Assembly: GCA_036250195.1 (NCBI GenBank)
Contig: JAVHZZ010000005.1
Span: 126,298,098 to 126,362,097, forward strand
DNA length: 64,000 bases
Origin: Mixophyes australis
Lineage: Eukaryota > Chordata > Amphibia > Anura > Limnodynastidae
Reading direction: 5' to 3'
Shown: positions 11,300 to 23,057 of the stretch, piece by piece
Numbering within the stretch: position 1 is the first letter of the stretch
Layout of the letters: every line of letters begins with the position of its first letter
Translations under genes and position numbers: made by a program
The notes under the pieces: generated by a model
What the model was told of the DNA's origin: nothing
The model's input: the letters and a program-made list of their open reading frames with translations, nothing else
Database searches by the model: none

Positions 11300-12110
11300 C
11301 ACTCCCCAGCGCTTTTGGGGTGTCCCCCATATTTGTGCATTAATATTTCTGGCTGTCAAAAGTCATATCTGTCAGCAGTATCTACTAAATAATTTTTAGC
11401 ACTCCTCAGTGCTTTTGGGGTGTCCTCCCTAATTGTGCATTAATATTTTTGGCTGTCAAAAGTCATATCTGTCAGCAGTATCTACTAAATAATTTTTAGC
11501 ACTCCTCAGTGCTTTTGGGGTGTCCTCCCTAATTGTGCATTAATATTTCTGGCTGTCAAAAGTCATATCTGTCAGCAGTATCTACTAAATAATTTTTAGC
11601 ACTCCTCAGTGCTTTTGGGGTGTCCTCCCTAATTGTGCATTAATATTTCTGGCTGTCAAAAGTCATATCTGTCAGCAGTATCTACTAAATAATTTTTAGC
11701 ACTCCTCAGTGCTTTTGGGGTGTCCTTCCTAATTGTGCATTAATATTTTTGGCTGTCAAAAGTCATATCTGTCAGCAGTATCTACTAAATAATTTTTAGC
11801 ACTCCTCAGTGCTTTTGGGGTGTCCTCCCTAATTGTGCATTAATATTTCTGGCTGTCAAAAGTCATATCTGTCAGCATTATCTACTAAATAATTTTTAGC
11901 ACTCCTCAGTGCTTTTGGGGTGTCCTCCCTAATTGTGCATTAATATTTCTGGCTGTCAAAAGTCATATCTGTCAGCAGTATCTACTAAATAATTTTTAGC
12001 ACTCCTCAGTGCTTTTGGGGTGTCCTCCCTAATTGTGCATTAATATTTCTGGCTGTCAAAAGTCATAACTGTCAGCAGTATCTACTAAATAATTTTTAGC
12101 ACTCCCCAGT
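11300..12110 (+). repeat. 100-bp tandem array, 8 near-identical copies
   Basis: Exact 100-bp period, anchored on GCTTTTGGGGTGTCCTCCCT. Copies differ at only a few positions, which suggests recent amplification or homogenisation. The array ends just before the ATG of the ORF at 12125. Confidence 0.95.
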
Positions 12111-12124
12111 GGTTTGCGCTCAGA

Positions 12125-12784
12125 ATGGATTCAAAGCAGTCCACATATGATCTGAATGAGCAACCAGGTTCTGTCACCAGTCCTGATGTTAGTGTTCCCA
12201 GTACGTCATCTGGCCAAGGCGATGTCAAACAACAGAGTGTTTTCAAATTAGTGCAAAAAACAAAAACCCAAAAAAAATTTACTGTATTGAAGCGAAAAAG
12301 AAGTGTAACTGAGCAAAAGTTAAGTGACGATAAAAAAAAAATTGCAAGCATGCCATTCTACACACGCAGTGGCAAAGAGAGAATGAGGCCTTCACCTTTG
12401 GCTATTAGTGGCAGATCCCAAAAAGTTACCCAGCCTACAATTGGTGCACAACTACTGTTACGCGTCAAAGCCGAGCTGCAAGATAACAGTGAGGCATTAC
12501 AGGAGAATATTTGCTCTGATTCACAAATGACAACAATCCCTGTGGAGAGTCCATCCAACAGTGGGATGTCTAATCGTGAGCATTCTGCTGATGTGTGCCT
12601 TAATAGCCCGAGTGTAGCCGGTGATACCCAAATTGAGGATGCCACTTTGGAATTAGAAGAGGATGAGGGGGAGATTTGTGTAGGCGACGAGGGCGCTAAT
12701 GATGATGTTGATGATTATGATGCAGACAGATACCAAATTGCCTTTCTCAATTTCTATTTATATTCTAGATTATATAACGGCTGA
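12125..12784 (+). CDS. Putative hAT N-terminal protein (219 aa), transposase remnant
   Basis: An intact 219-codon frame begins right after the 100-bp array (MDSKQSTYDLNEQPGS...). Residues about 40-80 are lysine-rich (KTKTQKKFTVLKRKRS), and the C-terminal third is strongly acidic (LELEEDEGEICVGDEGANDD). No BED zinc finger, DDE residues or hAT dimerisation domain are seen. A similar acidic stretch (DEWDLCVADNSANEDVDED) occurs at 45524-45715 inside the related 4.9-kb hAT. I infer that this is the N-terminal part of the family's transposase, left when the catalytic part was deleted. The last roughly 20 codons run into the downstream 100-bp repeat, so the stop is not original. Alternative: a captured host exon. 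Function is not established. Confidence 0.5.
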   Translation: MDSKQSTYDLNEQPGSVTSPDVSVPSTSSGQGDVKQQSVFKLVQKTKTQKKFTVLKRKRSVTEQKLSDDKKKIASMPFYTRSGKERMRPSPLAISGRSQKVTQPTIGAQLLLRVKAELQDNSEALQENICSDSQMTTIPVESPSNSGMSNREHSADVCLNSPSVAGDTQIEDATLELEEDEGEICVGDEGANDDVDDYDADRYQIAFLNFYLYSRLYNG

Positions 12785-13050
12785 ATAGTTTTCTATTTTA
12801 CTCCTAGTGGAGAGAGGATCTGATGCAGACAGATACCAAACTGCCTTTGTCCATTTCAATTTATATTGTACAGTCTATAATGGCTGAATTTTTTAGTATT
12901 TTATACAAGTGGAGGGGGGCCTAGAGAGACAGAAACCAAACTGGCTTTCTCCATGTCAATTAATATTGTACAGTCTATAATGGCTGAATTTTTTGGTATT
13001 TTATACAAGTGGAGGGGGGCCTTGAGAGACAGAAACCAAACTGGCTTTTT
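12722..13050 (+). repeat. Second 100-bp tandem array, 3 diverged copies
   Basis: Units anchored on CAGTCTATAATGGCTGAATT recur at 100-103 bp. The sequence is unrelated to the upstream 100-bp array, but the period is the same. Confidence 0.8.
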
Positions 13051-13951
13051 CCATTTCTTTACATATTTAACTATAAGTGTAGGGTGTAATATACATTCAA
13101 AGACGATGGCTGCATTGCCAATATGCATAGATGGAGAGGAAGACAATCTGTTTTGTGTGTAGAATAGGCCTACCAACGAAGAATTAAACTGTGGATGATT
13201 TATTACCTCAACAATTAGATTACTTGTCTCTAAAACAGTTGGATCACTAAATTGGGTTAATTTAGGCCCAAAAACATGGATTTTCCAAAAATATAGCAAA
13301 ACAAAACCAAACAAAACCAAAACCAAAACCAAAACACGCAATGGCGGTTTTGCAAAACCAAAACCAAAACCAAAACACGACGGTAATCAAGATCCAAAAC
13401 CGAATCCAAAACCAAAACACGGGGGTCAGTGACCATCTCTAATATAAGGTAAAATGTACAAAAACAAAATTAGAAAAATGAAAAGACAAAACATAACATT
13501 ACATAACATAATATAACATGTGTCAGCCGTTTATCAAAACACAGAAAAGAGAGATCAGTGCGGTAGCAGATATTCTTGTAAAGTATTTAGGTCTTACAAA
13601 TTAATAAGACGAGAATGGAATGGAGCAGGTCCAATTTTGAAAAAAAATAGTACAAAAAAGCATCATTGAATGCTTGAATATTTTACTGTTATCAGTGTCC
13701 AAAGTATCGCCTAGTTTTGCAACATTTATCAGAGCAGAATCAATGGAGTTAGTTTAGTTAAGCCCAAACCATATATGACCCTTTCATTGTGCTAGCTGGC
13801 ATCCTGGACCACCCTTTTTCGTCTATACTTGGATCCATACCATGAGGACCAGATTTCATGATATTTGTGCTCAGCCCTTCGTAGAGTATAAGTGTATCTC
13901 TCATGGTCCATGGTCTCATTTACCAAAGCCATCCAGTTATGAAAATCTGGA

Positions 13952-16900
13952 TTAACATTTGTGAGCTATGATAACTTTTGCCAAAGTAATTGCTATGAAA
14001 ACAAACTTGTAAAGAGGTACACTCAGTTTTTCCTCTAATGATATCCCGAATAGGCATAACTTAGGTTCCAGAGGAGGGACTCCAGGAACAACCCCAACAA
14101 TGCATTTCCATATTCTTTTCCAGAAGGCATAAACCACCCGACAGTCCCATAGCAAGTGCCAGAAATCACATCCTGGCTGAGAACATTTAGGGCAATCAGT
14201 GTTCCGAGACCTATCAATTTTTGCCAGGGACATAGGAGTGTGATATACCCTATGAAAAATATAAAAGTGAATTTGTTGAAAACGAACCGAAGAGGTGGCT
14301 AATTTAATGCTTTTTAGAAAATCACACCACTCCTCCTCATCAACTGGACCAATATTTGATTCCCATTTTATTTTGAGAGGTAATAAACTATTATTTGTCT
14401 GGCGGTGATTAAGCTCCGCATACACAGAGGAAATAACTCTGCGACCTTTCAAGCTCCCTAACAGGGATCTAACAGGAGAAGTAGCCAATATAAGGGGGTA
14501 TTCACGAACTGAGACTGAGTAGCATGCCTGATTTGCAAATAGCGAAAGAAAGCCCTTTGGGAGATCTGGAAATCTCTTTTAAATTGATCAAAAGATTTAA
14601 AAAGACTTGCTTCATAGAGCTAACCTAACGAGGATACACCCAGACGGCGCCAAAAACAGTCCCCACTTAATTTACGCAATTCAGGTAGGTTATCATTATA
14701 CCAAATCGGAGTATCTGCATCCACTCCTTTCCTCCCAAGGATTTTATGTGCCATGTTCCAGATCCTAACAGCCGTGTGTAATGATAGTAGCATCTATTTT
14801 ACGGCTCCAACCCATCAAAAGCACCTGCAATGGGGTGAACTGAGGCCCCGCCCACTCACCAATAAGGCCCGACAAAGAGCCGGCCTTACATCCACTCATC
14901 CATTCAATCAATTGTGACAACTGAGCTGCCATGTAATATAATCTGAGATTAGGCACAGCCAGGCCACCATCAAATTTGGATTTACATAAAGTACAAATTT
15001 TTATTCTTGTCCTTTTGTCACCCCAAATAAATGAGGAGAGTATTGAGTTTATGAGTTGAAAGTGCTTATTCGGAATGTATATGGGAGAATGTTGCAGCAC
15101 ATAAAGATATTTAGGCTGCATTATCATTTTAAATAGATTAACCCTACCAGTCACAGTCAATGGCAGGCGTTTCCAAGTGTGGAATCTTAGTTTAAAGTAC
15201 TCAGTAATAGGATCAACATTTAACTTGACATAATCCACCAATGAAACCCAAATGCCAAGGTATTTAAAACAGAGAGTCCACTTAAGAGGGTGTTCCGATG
15301 GAGGCTGGGTTGAAAGACTACGATGCACCGGAAAAATAACAGATTTATCCCAATTAATTTTAACTCCTGAGTAACGTCCATAATTGTCAACAGTCTCCAA
15401 TAGGTTATCAAGGGAACCATTCGCCTCAGCCAGAAACAATAACATGTCATCCGCATATAGAGCAATAATATATGTACCTTCCCCAGCAGGGAGACCCCGT
15501 ATGCCCGGATTAGAACGGATCATATATGCCAGTGACTCAATGGCTATTGCAAATAAATTTGGAGATAAAAGACACCCCTGACGAGTGCCCCTACCCAGAT
15601 CAAACGTAGCTGAGGTATATCCATTCACACACACCTGCGCCACAGGAGCGCTATACAACAATTGAAGCCAATGAATAAATGTCGGTCCAAAGCCAAACCT
15701 AATCAGCACCTTCCACAGATAAACCCACTCCACCGAGTCAAAGGCCTTGGCAGCATCCAGAGATACCACCGCAGCCCCCGACTCAGCAAGGTGAGCCATC
15801 TGCAAGTGTGAAAATAAACGCCTCAAATTAACTGTAGTGGATCTGCCTGGCATAAATCCCGTCTGATCGGGATGAATAATTTCAGTAATAACCGAGTTAA
15901 GTTTTCTCGCCAGGATTTTAGCAAGGATTTTAGTAAGGATTTTAACGTCAGAACCCAGTAGAGAAATTGGACGATATGAATCAGTGTACAAAGGATTTTT
16001 CCCTGGTTTGGGCAATACAACAATTAAAGCCTCTGACATTGTGGCAGGCATTACATCTGACTCCAGTATTCTGGCGTAGTGAGCATGTAATTGTGGGACA
16101 AAAAACTTATCAAATTTTTCCGTTAGGAAAGGATTTAATTGCCATTTCAACTTCTTCAACTGTGAGAGGGGCGTCCAATAAGGCAACAGATTCATTAGTC
16201 AAACTAGGGATTTGGATAGAATGAATGAAGCTCTGAGTTCGTAAAGGACACTTTCGAAGCATATAGTTCTTTGTAATATAGCAAAAAGGAATTAGCAATA
16301 TCCACCCCTACGTGTTGTTTCACTCCATTTTGATCATAAATGGCTGTAATTACTCTGCTATCCCTTTCCTCCCGAGATAAACAGGCCAGATAACTACCAT
16401 CCATATCAGCCACCGAGTATTGCGCGTGTCTAGAGAATAGCAACCTCCTTTTTGATTTATCCAACAAAAAGTCTGACCATTTTTGCTGTGCATCCAACCA
16501 CTGAACACTCACCTCCACCGACCGTGACAATAAATACGTAGACTCTAAATTCCTACAGGACTGTTCCAATTCCAGTTCCCTTGAACGATTGAATTTTTTT
16601 AGTATCTGCCACCTTCTTTATAAGTGTTCCCCTCAAAAAGGCCTTAAATGTATCCCATAACAAGGCTGGGTTAGCGTTAGAGTTATCCCCAAAATAGCCC
16701 TCCCATAGTAATATGAGATCAGCACCTCCCGCCATTGGCTGCAACCAGGCTGGGTGCAGTTTCCAAAAACGAGTTCCCCTATCCACCATATTGTCCACCT
16801 GTACTAAAACCGGGGAGTGATCTGATATACCTCTTGGCAGATATTCAATTTTGGAGACTAGAGGTGACAAAATGGGGGACATGAGGATAAGATGATAAGA

Positions 16901-17541
16901 TCTATCCGAGAGAGAGTATTATGTGTGTTAGAGTGGCACGAGAATTGTTGCACATCTGGATTGCAAACTCGCCATACATCCACAAGCCCCATTTCCTGAA
17001 GAAGTTTAGAAAATGCAGAAGGACGAGAGGAACCCACTGGTCTTGCACCAAGAGTCTCTCTCCATCTGTCTAACATAGGGTCAGGAACATTGTTAAAGTC
17101 CCCCATACAGATGACAGGTGTATCTGACGATTGGGATATAAAGGAAGCTGCCTTTCCAAGCAATTCTGTACAATATGGAGGGGGAATGTATGTTGCCAGA
17201 ATTATTATTGGAGAAAAATTTAATTATTGCTCTCATAAAATGTATCTACCATAAGGGTCTAGTTGTAAACATTCCAGAGAGAAATGCATATTTTTCTTTA
17301 TCAACAGAGACACCCCCCTAGAACTAGGCGAATGAACAGAGTGATACGCCCACCCCACCCATGGTTTTTTAAGTGCTATTACTTTACCACCATGTAAGTG
17401 CGTTTCCTCCAAGCACACAACATCCGGGGTATATTTTTTGAGCTGCGAAAGTACTAAGTTACGCTTAACCCTCTCATTCAATCCTCTTACATTCCAGGTG
17501 AGCAGACGGAGCCCCCCCACCATCCGGCTAATCCCTACCAT
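13952..17541 (-). pseudogene. L1 ORF2 (endonuclease-reverse transcriptase), broken
   Basis: Endonuclease-reverse transcriptase for target-primed reverse transcription. From the 5' end (17541): endonuclease with TWNVRGLN, LEETHLH, CMGDFNNVPD and GISDHSPV; then RT with YRPISLLGSDVKI, VSLDAAKAFDSVEW, GTRQGCLLSPNLFA and the catalytic YADD at 15446-15457; then a C-terminal region with a cysteine-containing segment (DCPKCSQPGCDFWHLLWDC) near 14200, ending at a stop at 13952. The frame is split into about six open stretches (17541-17233, 17163-16858, 16882-16553, 16569-16204, 16195-14765, 14488-13952) by frameshifts and stops. The longest, 476 codons, holds the whole RT core. Total length fits a normal L1 ORF2. 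No restoration is implied; the copy is inactive. Confidence 0.92.
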
Positions 17542-17870
17542 GACATATTAGGTAGCATATGTTAGAGAATAGAATGGCCACACTAACACAGTCCCAGTAT
17601 ACCTGTAGCATAACATTTACACAACAAATATACAGTGTCACGTTATACATTGAAACACAATCTGAACCTGCCCCGCACCGATCCCGTAAAGCTTCAACAT
17701 CAAAGTGTAATGTAGATTACCACGGCTGACATTTAAGGAACATATTTAAAACAAATAAAAAAAACATACAAGTGTAAAACGAAATACACATTTCCAACCC
17801 TTCCTTCCCACCCCGCATACTCAGCACAACACTAACCGCCAAAGTACACTTGGATCCCTAAACTAGTAAA
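17542..17870 (-). other. L1 inter-ORF sequence
   Basis: Non-coding stretch between ORF2 and the inserted hammerhead element. It resumes at 18661-18878 before ORF1. Confidence 0.5.
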
Positions 17871-17885
17871 GATTACCCCAGTTTA

Positions 17886-18645
17886 TAACGTGGTATATCA
17901 GGTTCTAGGCGCTAGAAGGTATAGCATGTATAGCAAAGTGGGTGGTTAATGTTATTTATTGCAACATAATGTACACAGTAAGTTTTCCGTCCGGAAACAG
18001 AATAAACTGACATTTGCACTTGGTAAACGGTGTGTGAAACAACAAAAAGCAAATAAAAACAAATGATGAAATTGAACCATATCACTCCATACACATCAAT
18101 TGTCCACTGGGTATTGTAACCCGTATTGTGGAATGTCCGATATGGCAATGTAGACAAATGCCCTTTCAACTTTGTTGATTAGTAGCAAATCAAAATGAGT
18201 CAGATGTCTCAAAAGAGTACTGACACTCGAATAGGTGCACTAAGTGGACCTAGAGGCCATGTACATTGTGGCGATGGTGAAGGAATTGTCCGATATAAAG
18301 AGATTATCCCAAATAGTCTATGGAAAATCCGAAGTGACTTACTTGGTAACACTTGATAGTAGATATCCGCTGGGCGGGGGTCCCTCCTATAGTGTGGCGG
18401 CGTCTCCTGCCTCTGGTTTATATAGTGGTGCAGGACGCAGACTCACAGCCTGTGTGTGGCGGAGGTAGCGTATGCGCGCTCTTAGTATCCCTCGCGGACA
18501 GCGGTTGCGTACTCAGTATGCTGGAGGTGGCGATCTTGCATGCTAGAATAGAGGTGTTGAGCATTTGATAGTGCTGAATCAGTAGGTGGTAGTGTTATCA
18601 CCAACGCGTTTCGCTCGTGGCCAAAAGGCAGTGAGCTTCCTCAGG
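17886..18645 (-). mobile_element. PLE-derived insertion beginning with a hammerhead motif, 15-bp TSD
   Basis: A 760-bp insert between L1 ORF1 and ORF2, flanked by a perfect 15-bp duplication GATTACCCCAGTTTA (17871-17885 and 18646-18660). Read on the minus strand, its first bases are the hammerhead catalytic core. No ORF of note follows. Penelope-like elements are the known carriers of such hammerheads in animals and make TSDs of this size, so a truncated PLE terminal repeat is the best reading. A non-autonomous ribozyme-bearing retroelement is possible. Confidence 0.7.
18601..18645 (-). ncRNA. Hammerhead ribozyme motif (type I, minimal stem III)
   Basis: On the minus strand: CTGAGGA (fits CUGANGA), a stem II of GCTC/GAGC extended by GCC/GGC around TTTT, then GAAA and the palindromic ACGCGT followed by T, the expected cleavage nucleotide at 18603. 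Stem I is poor because the TSD replaces its 5' strand, so this copy may not cleave. Confidence 0.7.
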
Positions 18646-18878
18646 GATTACCCCAGTTTAACCTAACTATCTAATAATTGGTTACAAAAATTGAGAGAAT
18701 AGCTATAACTAGCAGGAGGCCTCCCGTATATAAAATCTTACAACCAACTCTGCCTTAGAGAACCTATTATTTCAAAGCCGTTTTGGACAAATAATGAGAA
18801 AGCATACTCAATATTTAGAAACAGCAAATGTTAAATTGGTAACAAAAGGGAAAAAATTTGAGATTTAAACTTAAGCTT

Positions 18879-19730
18879 TCAACAGTCCACTTCCGCAGCC
18901 GGCAGTCTACGATCCAGCCAATCGACAGCATCCTTAGGAGACGTAAAGAAGTGTTGCTTCCCATCCGCTGACACGCGCAATTTTGCAGAGTATAACATGG
19001 CATATGGCAATTGTAAATCTCTCAATCTTCTTTTAACAGCACCAAACTGGGATCTGGACTTTTGTACATCCATGGTGAAATCAGGGAAGACTGAGACAGT
19101 ATAGTTGTTATACTTTAAAGGACCTTGTTGTCGTACCAGGCGAAGGACGGCATCTCTGTCCTTAAATGTAGAATCTTTGCAATGAATGTACGAGGTGGAG
19201 CTCCAGGCGATGATGCCTGAGGAGGGAGGCGATGTGCTCTTTCAACTGAGAACAGAGGAGAGAAGGCTTCCTTCCCGAACTCTTGGGTCAACCAATTCTC
19301 CAAAAAGGCTTCGGGGTTCTGACCCTCTGATTTTTCTGGAAGACCCACAAATCTCAGGTTACTACACCTTAAGCGCCCTTCCATACCAGAGAATTTCTGC
19401 TTGCACTGGCTTAGCTTAGCCGCCAAATCCGCAATCTGTCTCTGTACAGGAGCGCCAGCATCTTCCAGGGATGAAATTCTGTGCTCCGCTTCTCCCAGCC
19501 TTTTTTTTTTTGAATATCATGTCAGATGAGAGAGAGGTCGGCCTGCACCTCACATATCCTATCCGTGACCTTTTTTTCGCTTGAAGTATATGCTGTAGAG
19601 AAGGAGGAATTTCAGCGGGTTGCGGGCTCAGATTAGGTGAATTTTCCGGTGCAGCAGCTAGTTGCCCAGTATCTTTAGGAGCAGTGATGTAGATTGGCGA
19701 GCGTAACGCTCCAACTTAGCCGCCGCAGCT
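18879..19730 (-). pseudogene. L1 ORF1 (RNA-binding protein), broken
   Basis: ORF1p-type protein that coats L1 RNA as a trimer. From the N-terminus on the minus strand: a coiled-coil segment (EAEHRISSLEDAGAPVQRQI), then the Transposase_22-type RRM domain start LRCSNLRFVGLPE, the conserved VERAHRLPP and RTFIAKILHLR, and the C-terminal domain with FPDFTMDVQKSR, AVKRRLRDL and FFTSPKDAVDWLD. A frameshift near 19100 divides it into 19426-19115 and 19073-18879, and more breaks lie upstream (a T-run at 19501-19511). It lies 5' of ORF2 as in every L1, with the later hammerhead insertion in between. Confidence 0.88.
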
Positions 19731-20858
19731 GTACCGGGGTTGTGCTTTCCTATAGTGTTGCAGATATATTATATCAGAGTAACAGCAGTATATGACCAGA
19801 ATTATTATTTCCTTTTCCTCTCCTTGTTTCGACACTTCACCCAAAGCACAGATACAATATAATAATACAGAGTCAGTACCCCACAGAGAATATCCCACAG
19901 TCACTCCCTTACAAAATTATTCGCTGAGCTAATCAGCACAGAAGATATTGCTTTGTATGGTACAGCTGAGAGCTGCTGCTTATCACAGACTGCAGAGCTC
20001 TATTTCAAAAAACAGATTGCAAGTAGCTTTTTCCACGAGGATTCAACTTGCAGATGCATAAAATGGCGGGCATATGTCTCACAGTGCTCTCCCTGCAGCC
20101 ATGAAAGTAGACAAGGTTTTATCCCGCAACACCATCTGCCTATCTCCTCTTTAACATATTAGGGCACACTAACTGTATCCACTGAGCATTTTTCAGCATT
20201 GACTTGCTTTCAGGTGCCTCAACAGACGCAGACAAATGCCCCCACTGACAGGCAAAACTTTCGCACCCAAAGATGCTCTCCTTCCTCGCTCCGTCTGACT
20301 TAGGCACCAAGGTGATTACACCGAAGGAAGTGCGCTGCTGTTGAGAGTAACTGCGCCCCATGCGGAACAAACCTCCAGGCACCCGCGAGATGTAGCGGAC
20401 CAGCAATTAGTATGGGGATTACTGCCACCTCACCTCGTATCTGCAGGGAATAGATATCCAAGATGGCGGGCGCCGCCTTTGCCTCAATCCTCTCCCCCTC
20501 CGATGACCGAGCAGAAATGCTGATGGAACGTTATAGCCAGGTGCGTCCACACTCCAGGCAACAGCGCTGTAAGCGGCACTCACTGGGGGGATACACAGCA
20601 GATCTCAACAGACAAGCGGCGAGTCGGCATGTCCATCACCCGCACAGAAGTCCCGTTCACCTCCCGTCAGAGCGCCAGCAAGGGGTCCCCTGTGCTTCCA
20701 AGATCTTCAACACTGGTTCAGGGGAGACTATATGTTATAGGGCAGCAGATTTGATTTTCAGCAGAAATCGGTAAGAGGAAACAGGATATTTATTAAAGGA
20801 TTATGCGGGAGCTGAGGAAACTAGCACCCTACTCCATGCTGCTCCAGGCCACGCCCCC
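19731..20858 (-). promoter_or_regulatory. L1 5' UTR
   Basis: Non-coding and more GC-rich than the surroundings, ending at GGGGGCGTGGCC. It should hold the internal promoter, by analogy with L1 elements; no specific factor site is claimed. Confidence 0.55.
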
Positions 20859-20875
20859 GCTGTTTCATTTCTTTT

Positions 20876-23018
20876 ATAGACTTTGTTGTACAAAAAAATT
20901 TTTTTGTAATTGTTCCTCTATCTGATACCTGACCTGGTATCTGATAGTTGTTATGATACCCAGAACATAATCCGGAAAATAATATTACTAGTAACCAATA
21001 ATACAGATTTATAAAAGACTGATCTTGACAAAGAAATCTAATTGCTTTTTTAATGAAGAAAGTATACAGTTAGATAGTTGAGTTGCAGTGGGTGTAGTAT
21101 ACATAGATTTGTAACATCATTTGATCGAAGTTGTCTATATTAAGTGCCTGTCAGCTAAAGAATGCTCGGTGCACTGCATAAAAACTCAAATGTCCAGAAC
21201 GTAGTTATCAATGATTTCTACCATAGCTGGACTAAATTTATAAACTGTGTATCCCTGTGTTCATAAATGTTATATAATTTGGTATAAAAAATATTGTAAC
21301 TGTGTTTGCACAGTCAGTACATAATGGATTCTCCTTAAAAGAGGAGTTGCACTAATTAGGAGAATAGTTGCACAACATAGAACATGAATTTCAATGTGGA
21401 TCAATATAAGATTATGCAGTTGCTTTTTATATTTGAAATACTACACTAGATTTTTCACAATTTTAGTCCCTTTCAATTTGATCATGTAGTCTATATGGGA
21501 AATTCACTAGTTATGCTGAAGTTGTATCCTAGAAGAAAGAAATTTCTTCAGACATCTTTTAAAGTGACCTACTAAGAGCTGACTATCAAGAATCTATATT
21601 CTAAGTGGAATACCAATAGGGTGATTATACCATTGAGAGACCTTTTGAATATTGTGATGATGCTTTAATACAAGTATTCACATCGTAAGTGCATTCATAT
21701 AAGGGGAACAGCATCCTTTGGATACCTTGGTGTACAACAATTTTCAGAAGAGAATAATGTACTAAATCACTTACTGTTTTTGGAACACTGCAATGTGTTT
21801 ACAGTATTATACTATGTTTATGTTTTCTTGTTCTATGTAATTGGATATTGTGCTCATCGTTGGAGCTAAGTGAAGAACTTTCATATATGAATATATGTAT
21901 AATTTTTACTATCACTCTATATCACTTTTTCACGTATGTGTTTATATGCAGTGCTAGATTATACTTTATTATTTTTCATCTTGTACTAATTTTGTGACAC
22001 TTATTATTACATTTGGATGCCTTGATATTTTAAGGATTCACTGATAAGATATAGTTTATGTTTGTGGGCTATACTGTATATGTTTTTATTATTAATTTAT
22101 TTTGCATATCAGTTAAATGTTGTTATTTTAAATAAACAGTTTGCAACATGCTAAAGCAATACAATTCCACATCTGCTATTCTTCTGGTAAGAGTTAAGCC
22201 TTAAGAAGTCCCTGCTTTAATGTCTGTTTCTGACAGCGAACAGAGAAGAGTAAGGGAAAATCTCTAAATCAAACTGGGAAAACAGGAATGTAAAAAGATT
22301 TTATATAGCAGAATAATCAAACTCAAATAATATTATTTCAGTAATGTCTCTTTAAGAAATGTTAGAGAACATGAACATGCTCCAAAAAAGTTCACCATGT
22401 AACTAATGAGAGGTTTACTAATTGCTCTGGTTGAATTTGTAAGGGAAAAATATTTATATTGCACTCAGCATCAGAATTACAAACCTAACATGAACAATTT
22501 GGAAGTATACGTAGGTAGCTCTCTGAATTATAGAAGCAGGAAAATTAGATTGTATTTTAATTTACTTTCTAAAGTATATTTTGCCTATATGCAACATTAA
22601 ATTATCTCTAGATTATGTACTCTGCTTTCTGCAAACAATTGTGTAACACAGTTAATTGAATAGAATCTAGTGACGTGCATGAAGATTAGTAGAGAATGTT
22701 CAAAAATACTGCACATCTTAGAATCACAAGGATGCCCTGGAGGTTTAACTGAAGTGCAGTACATTACACCAGTGCTTCCAAACATATATTAACATAAACC
22801 ACACAGGATATGGCATAATTTTCAGCTATGCAAGAGGTACTCTGAACACAAGGAAATAGCTGAAGCTGTGAAGTCTAGTGCTTAAAAAATAACCAACAGA
22901 TGCAAGTTTCAGACATTCCCTTAACTCTTACATTGAACGCTACTTGTTCTTCTAAGTTGGTCAAATGCACTTCTTATAGTTTTCAACATGTAAAAACAAT
23001 GACAAGAAGTTTGATGTA

Positions 23019-23020
<2 letters not shown>
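20876..23020. other. Unassigned AT-rich sequence
   Basis: No recognisable coding, terminal repeats or named repeat. A possible retroelement tail ends with AAATAAACAG near 22140, but no family was recognised. Confidence 0.4.

Positions 23021-23054
<34 letters not shown>
23021..23054. repeat. (AT)n microsatellite
   Basis: AT run directly abutting the 5' end of the solo LTR candidate. Confidence 0.95.

Positions 23055-23057
<3 letters not shown>

Larger units (their letters stand above)
10960..13441 (+). mobile_element. hAT element with TSD, tandem arrays and an ORF
   Basis: Terminal sequence TAGAGATGG and its inverted copy CCATCTCTA are flanked by a perfect 8-bp duplication ATATAAGG (10952-10959 and 13442-13449), diagnostic of hAT. 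It is inserted in the 3' end of the minus-strand L1. Order inside: terminus, perfect palindrome (11009-11032), TATA box (11122), eight 100-bp repeats, an ORF at 12125-12784, three more 100-bp repeats, and a 3' end rich in CAAAACC motifs. No DDE/hAT-C transposase domain is left, so it is non-autonomous. It is related to the elements at 1-303, 43509-48388 and 55245-59433. Confidence 0.93.
10904..20858 (-). mobile_element. L1-group LINE, full-length scale, minus strand, two later insertions
   Basis: The element runs from a 5' end at 20858 (GGGGGCGTGGCC on the minus strand) to a 3' end with AATAAAAAAGTACTTGATT and an A-tract at 10904. It is flanked by a 17-bp TSD, GCTGTTTCAATTCTTTT at 10887-10903 and one mismatch at 20859-20875. 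Without the hAT at 10960-13441 and the insertion at 17886-18645 it is about 6.7 kb, a normal full-length L1. It carries ORF1 and ORF2 remnants in order. The 5' GGGG-TGGCGTGGC-type start is shared with the L1 at 31271. Frameshifts and stops show it is dead. Confidence 0.92.

Noticed and set aside
12901..13341. Minus-strand frame of 146 codons
   Set aside because: It crosses the 100-bp repeats and the CAAAACC-rich hAT 3' end; sequence is low-complexity hydrophobic and has no counterpart in the related elements.
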